Positions 60,040 to 64,000 of a stretch of 64,000 nt of DNA are shown one piece after another; the first letter of the stretch is position 1, and every line of letters starts with the position of its first letter. The notes under the pieces were generated by a model. The model was not told where the DNA came from. It saw only the letters and a list, made by a program, of their open reading frames with translations, and made no database searches. A program made the translations under genes and the position numbers. This DNA comes from Candidatus Methanoplasma cognatum (lineage in GTDB: Archaea; Thermoplasmatota; Thermoplasmata; Methanomassiliicoccales; Methanomethylophilaceae). Location: contig WRLM01000004.1 of assembly GCA_009777615.1 (NCBI GenBank), positions 124,001-188,000 of the forward strand, in the 5' to 3' direction.

Positions 60040-60071
60040 CGGCGGGGTCGCCCCCGCCGGATCATTTTCTT
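60040..60071 (+). terminator. Terminator after the DUF1508 gene
   Basis: CGGCGGGG (60040-60047) pairs perfectly with CCCCGCCG (60052-60059) around TCGC and is followed by GATCATTTTCTT. Confidence 0.75.
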
Positions 60072-60072
60072 A

Positions 60073-61398
60073 TCAGGTCAGCCGCGGCTCGTCATTTTCA
60101 GTTTGGCTGCGATTCTGCATGCGCCTGTATGCCCACAATATCAGCGGCGGCGCTATGACCGACGTGGCCAAGACCATCAGTATGACGGAAGTGAACATCG
60201 AATTGGAGAACACTCCCAGCGCAAGACCTATGCTGGCGACGATTATTCCCACTTCGCCTCTCGGTATCATGCTTACGCCTATGAGCATGGAGGAATCCTT
60301 CGAGAGCTTTCCTTTCCTTGCGCCCCAATATCCGCTTACGAACTTTGTGAGCACAGCGACGACCGTCAAAGCGGCGAGCAGAGGCAGCAACCCCAGATCG
60401 AAATCGTCGAATCTGACCATCATACCCACATATATGAAGAAGAACGGAAGCATGAATGAGGTTACCGCATTGAAATTCTCTTCACAGGGTATTGTTTCTT
60501 TGAACTCAGCGAACAGCATCCCTGCGATGAATGCGCCTATTATTCCTGCCAGACCGATGGTCGTAGAAAGGGCGGCCATTCCTAAACATACCAGAACGGC
60601 TATGCCGAGTATGCTGAGCTCGGAGGGATGCGACCGCTTTTCGTGGAATTCCGAAACATCGCAGCCGACGGCAATGTCTCCGTGCATGTCCGCACTCCTG
60701 TATCTCTCTATCATCTTGCGTTTTCTGCGGTCCGCTATTTTTCTTATGTAAGAGACGAACCCGAATGCGGCGATCAGGAAAATGGCGACTATGGCTGTGT
60801 TGGCGACTATGGACGCCATATCGATCCCCGGCGTTACGATGCCGCTTATCACCGCAAGCAGAGACAAACACAGTATATCGTCTATCACCGCCGCACCGAT
60901 GATCACTTTGGCTTCCACACTGCCCATGGCGTTCATGTTCCTGAGCACTTCGATCGTTATCCCGGTGCTCATCGCGAACATCGCGGTGCCGATGAGAAGG
61001 GCGAGGTTGAAATTGTTCGGGTCGAATGCCAGCATCAGCGCCAGGCCTCCGAGCAGAGGTATCACTATACCCAGCACGGCGACGTACATCGCGGCTCTGC
61101 CGACTTTCATAAGATCGCTGAATTTTGTTTCCAGGCCTACTATGAACAGCAGGAATATTATTCCCAGCTCACCCATCACATGCAGGAAGTGGCCATCGTC
61201 GTGCATGAACTCATCGGGATCGAAATGCAGGAGATCGCCTATTCCGGGGAAGAACAGTATAAGATTTATGAAGATCACTCCGGCCAGTATCTCTCCCGTG
61301 ATGGACGGGATCCTGAAACGCTCGAACAAACTTCCCAAAACTTTCGCTGCCAGAAGCAATATGAATATCTGTATGATGATATATCCGATGGTTTCCAT
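60073..61398 (-). CDS. CPA2-type cation/proton antiporter
   Basis: The 441-residue membrane protein has about 12 helices, FRIPSITGEILAGVI near residue 30 and GELGIIFLLFIVGLETKFSD near residue 75, as in KefB/NapA-type exchangers. DDILCLSLLAVISGI near residue 170 is the paired acidic transport site, and MIPRGEVGIIVASIGLA lies near the C-terminal end. There is no RCK domain. The ion (Na+ or K+) is not decidable. Single gene, convergent with the DUF1508 gene. Confidence 0.9.
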   Translation of the reverse strand: METIGYIIIQIFILLLAAKVLGSLFERFRIPSITGEILAGVIFINLILFFPGIGDLLHFDPDEFMHDDGHFLHVMGELGIIFLLFIVGLETKFSDLMKVGRAAMYVAVLGIVIPLLGGLALMLAFDPNNFNLALLIGTAMFAMSTGITIEVLRNMNAMGSVEAKVIIGAAVIDDILCLSLLAVISGIVTPGIDMASIVANTAIVAIFLIAAFGFVSYIRKIADRRKRKMIERYRSADMHGDIAVGCDVSEFHEKRSHPSELSILGIAVLVCLGMAALSTTIGLAGIIGAFIAGMLFAEFKETIPCEENFNAVTSFMLPFFFIYVGMMVRFDDFDLGLLPLLAALTVVAVLTKFVSGYWGARKGKLSKDSSMLIGVSMIPRGEVGIIVASIGLALGVFSNSMFTSVILMVLATSVIAPPLILWAYRRMQNRSQTENDEPRLT

Positions 61399-61596
61399 TT
61401 CTCATATCCCCCGCATCATGCCAATTCCAAGCGGTAAGCCTAGTCTTCTCCTTTGTTTTTTAAAGAAAGGGTCGCGTCAGGCGGCTGTTCATGATCTCTA
61501 ATGAGGAGGCCAGAGACATTATTTGCGTATTTATAGTTTACTTATCAACTTGCTTTCAGGAAACTCTGAGCACACAGGAAAGCCCTTATCAACTGT

Positions 61597-62067
61597 CTAA
61601 GGGAATTGTTCCTTCAGAGAGAGTTCTTCCATTTTGTGCTTGATCTTTGACAGCGCCTGCTCCATTACCGTAAATTCTTCATCCGTAAGATCATCCAGGA
61701 GGAGTCCGAAAAGTTCGTCGAACGCCGCGGCGGCCATTCTTTTTGCCTCCGTGCCTTTCTCCGTCAATATGATAGAATGTTCCTTTCCAGATTCGGCGAT
61801 GTTTTCGACGAACCCATTTCCGAGAAGATGCTTGACCGCCCGGGTGGTAAGAGATTTGTGCACTCCGACCCTTTCCGTCATCTCTTTCAGGGATACCCCG
61901 CTCTCGCCGTCAAGGATCATAAGAAAAATAACCTGGCTTTCAGTAAGGCCGGTCTCCCCCATGCGTTCCGTGATGAATCTGCTTATGAAGGACTTGAAGG
62001 GTTGGGGATTCATATCGAAAGATCCGTTCATAAGGGTCCTTGATCGTGCAGCGTTCTCCCTGACCAT
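61597..62067 (-). CDS. MarR-family transcriptional regulator
   Basis: The 156-residue winged-helix protein has ERMGETGLTESQVIFLMILD, the recognition region VGVHKSLTTRAVKHLLGNGF, and the wing with SGKEHSIILTEKGTEAKRMA. The start at 62067 is supported by ACTATAATAAAC on the minus strand (about 62093-62104), which sets the transcript start at the ATG. Later starts at 62031 and 62013 are in frame. Its targets are not visible; the antiporter downstream is one candidate. Confidence 0.87.
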   Translation of the reverse strand: MVRENAARSRTLMNGSFDMNPQPFKSFISRFITERMGETGLTESQVIFLMILDGESGVSLKEMTERVGVHKSLTTRAVKHLLGNGFVENIAESGKEHSIILTEKGTEAKRMAAAAFDELFGLLLDDLTDEEFTVMEQALSKIKHKMEELSLKEQFP

Positions 62068-62353
62068 ACTCAGCGGGAGGGACTTTGCCGTTTATTATAG
62101 TTGCTTACCAAATATTCTTACCCAAGAACAAGGATCACGAGCCGCGGCCGCACGGCATCCGTATCTGAGGAACATTTCACCATTGAGGTCTCCGGACATT
62201 CTTGCTTCTCAAACTTGGAGACCGCGTTCTTGTGTTGAGCTACTGTATATAGTTTGTAATGTACTATGGTGTTAAGTAAAGAGGACACAGCGGTAATACG
62301 CAAGAAAACCCGGTCGATGTCCGAGTAAAAAACATAAGAGGAGAGAGATACTA

Positions 62354-63829
62354 ATGGCACAAAAAAGCTTATTGATCATCGCGGTTCTTCTCGTCACGGC
62401 GGCGGTCGTCATCGCCGCAGTAGCGATACCGAAGAACTCCGATCAGGATTCCGAGAATAATTGGACCGCTCCGACCATTCCGCCGATAGGGGCTTTTGAC
62501 GGTGTCGGGCCGCGCGGCAATAATTATGATGACCCGGCGGGCGGGATTTATGTTTCCCCCAGCGGTAACGACCAGACTGCGGACGGCTCTATAAACAGGC
62601 CCTATAAAAGCATCAACACCGCTTTGGGAGTCGCCGAGCCTGGCGACACCATAATCCTGCGCAGCGGCGTCTATAAAGAAGGGTACAATGTACGCGTTCA
62701 AGTATCGGACATCACCATAAAGTCTGCAAAGGGCGAATGGGCGGTGATCGACCTGACGACCTTCGATCCCGGAAACGAAGAACACTCGGCGATCGAGTTC
62801 TACGCCGAAGACAGGAACGGCGGCGTTGTGTCGAACTGTCTGCTGCAGGCTGTGGAAGTAAGAGGGGGATATTACGCCGTTTGTTTTGAGACCAAATGGG
62901 AATGGGGCCAGAGCGACCGGAGGGGAGTACACGACATCATCGTTGAGGACTGCGTACTGCATGACTCCAAGAACGACGTGGTCAAAGTAAAACCGAACTG
63001 CGACAACATAACAATTCGATACAACGAAATATACAACTCGGGGCGGGATTACGTCAAACACCCGGATTTCACAACAGGAGAATGTAACTCCGAGGGCATA
63101 GACAACGTCAACGGCGACAATATGAAAGTGCAGAACAATTACATCCACGATATCTGTTCGAACGCGATATACGCCAAAGGAGGCGCGATCAACTCGCTGA
63201 TCGAGAACAACCGCATAGAACGCGCGTACGGGGCCGGGATCATGGCCGGGTTCGATACCAGCCCGCAGTATTTCGATACTTCCGTGAACTCGCAGTATTA
63301 TGAGAACATCAACGGCGTGATACGCAACAACCTGATCATCCACACGGGCTGGGAAGGCATAGGTCTGTACGGCTCCAAGGATGCCCAGATCTACAATAAC
63401 ACACTGGTTGACGTGAATTACGCCCAGAACTACCACAGTGCGATCTATTTTGGTCTCACCTATCAGGATTGGGAAAGCTATGCAGGCCGCCCCGCCAATA
63501 TCGACCCGAACATCCACCATAACATCGTAAGCCAGCCGGCCACGTTCACCCAGCGTCCGATGATAGAGATCCGTTACTCCTCCGATCTTGGCGGGATGTC
63601 GGCACTGTCCGGAAATCCAACTATGAGCAATAACTGCTATTACATAGATGGTAAAAATGCAGAATTTGTGGACATGCGGTCGGCCGGCATCAACCCGAAC
63701 ATGGGGCTTGCCGAATGGAAATCCCGTATCAGCGGCGACAGCGGCTCGATAGAGGTCAATCCCGGCCTTGACGCAAACTACAAGCCGACCAATTCTCTGT
63801 GCGCGGGGATGGGGTGTAATTTCCTTTGA
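62354..63829 (+). CDS. Secreted right-handed beta-helix protein
   Basis: The 491-residue protein has an N-terminal membrane/signal helix (SLLIIAVLLVTAAVVIAAVA) and then a DUF1565-type segment, GIYVSPSGNDQTADGSINRP with YKSINTALGVAEPGDTI. From about residue 130 to 420 come PbH1 coils (CVLHDSKNDVVKVKPNCDNI, RYNEIYNSG, NNTLVDVNYAQNYHSA). The fold is pectate-lyase-like. Catalysis on polysaccharide or a purely structural surface role cannot be separated. GGAGAGAG precedes the ATG. TATATAG at about 62248 is far upstream, implying a leader of about 80 bases. Confidence 0.82.
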   Translation: MAQKSLLIIAVLLVTAAVVIAAVAIPKNSDQDSENNWTAPTIPPIGAFDGVGPRGNNYDDPAGGIYVSPSGNDQTADGSINRPYKSINTALGVAEPGDTIILRSGVYKEGYNVRVQVSDITIKSAKGEWAVIDLTTFDPGNEEHSAIEFYAEDRNGGVVSNCLLQAVEVRGGYYAVCFETKWEWGQSDRRGVHDIIVEDCVLHDSKNDVVKVKPNCDNITIRYNEIYNSGRDYVKHPDFTTGECNSEGIDNVNGDNMKVQNNYIHDICSNAIYAKGGAINSLIENNRIERAYGAGIMAGFDTSPQYFDTSVNSQYYENINGVIRNNLIIHTGWEGIGLYGSKDAQIYNNTLVDVNYAQNYHSAIYFGLTYQDWESYAGRPANIDPNIHHNIVSQPATFTQRPMIEIRYSSDLGGMSALSGNPTMSNNCYYIDGKNAEFVDMRSAGINPNMGLAEWKSRISGDSGSIEVNPGLDANYKPTNSLCAGMGCNFL

Positions 63830-63844
63830 AACTCTAACAAAATA

Positions 63845-63886
63845 AAGTTGGGTACGCATACAGCCGACCCAACTTCGATCTTTTTT
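63845..63886 (+). terminator. Terminator of the beta-helix protein gene
   Basis: AAGTTGGGT (63845-63853) pairs perfectly with ACCCAACTT (63867-63875) and is followed by CGATC and six T. The remaining bases to 64000 hold no gene that I can support. Confidence 0.8.
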
Positions 63887-64000
63887 CCGCAGATGGAACG
63901 CGAACCAGATGCATGGGCGAGGGAATGATTTGAAAATGACCGCCCAATTAAAAGTTGGTCCGCGTATTCAGGTTTGCAAACATTCGAACAACACGGACCG

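Noticed and set aside
62369-63859. 496-codon ORF antisense to the beta-helix protein gene
   Set aside because: A shadow of a GC-biased gene; the sense strand has signal peptide, beta-helix motifs, ribosome-binding site and terminator.

Overview
The window is 64 kb of archaeal chromosome with moderate GC. It carries an archaeal rpo7-spt4-DPCK-S24e-S27ae operon, deoxyhypusine synthase, L40e, archaeal-type SAM synthetase, FEN1 with a PCNA-binding tail, RNase Z, archaeal topoisomerase I, archaeal nicotinate phosphoribosyltransferase, AcnX phosphomevalonate dehydratase, HypA/HypD and NikR. Promoters are TATA boxes, and about 25 bases downstream many genes begin with little or no leader. Hydrogenase maturation and nickel genes, a membrane pyrophosphatase and host-type beta-helix surface proteins fit a host-associated methanogen of the Methanomassiliicoccales (Thermoplasmatota). 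That placement is inference; no methanogenesis gene lies in the window.

Layout. Bases 1-6.3 kb are housekeeping: an isocitrate/isopropylmalate-type dehydrogenase fragment, deoxyhypusine synthase, an orphan MTHFR_C-type protein, a K+-independent proton pyrophosphatase, the rpo7/ribosomal operon and tRNA-Arg(CCG). Bases 6.5-9.8 kb form an accessory island beside the tRNA: a Suppressor-of-fused protein facing a three-gene operon of zinc-ribbon proteins. Bases 10.2-15.6 kb hold two small proteins, the two AcnX subunits (the small one fused to a Nudix domain) and IleRS. Bases 15.8-27 kb are accessory: a DUF1016 nuclease, a broken RhuM gene and a 3129-residue surface adhesin.

Bases 27.2-51.6 kb are mostly core genes: a toroid-like protein, FEN1/Rpe, RNase Z, SAM synthetase, L40e, a REC-DUF835 regulator, enolase, NAPRTase, topoisomerase I, NikR, an Asn-synthase-like ATPase, FolC, endonuclease III, aquaporin, HypA/HypD, a DNA-alkylation repair pair, DUF1848, UbiA and a radical SAM protein. 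Bases 51.9-54.4 kb hold an AT-richer STAND NTPase with TPR repeats. Bases 54.6-63.8 kb carry an M18 aminopeptidase, a metal-efflux operon (ArsR regulator, separate HMA domain, P1B ATPase) with a visible operator, an Acr3-type transporter, a CPA2 antiporter, MarR and a secreted beta-helix protein.

The best candidates for new biology are the AcnX small subunit-Nudix fusion, the SUFU/zinc-ribbon island, the STAND-TPR protein, a tRNA-Arg with two A.C mismatches that C-to-U changes would repair, and a short His-rich ORF with an inverted repeat downstream of nikR. All protein identities come from motif and family recognition by eye; no database search was run.
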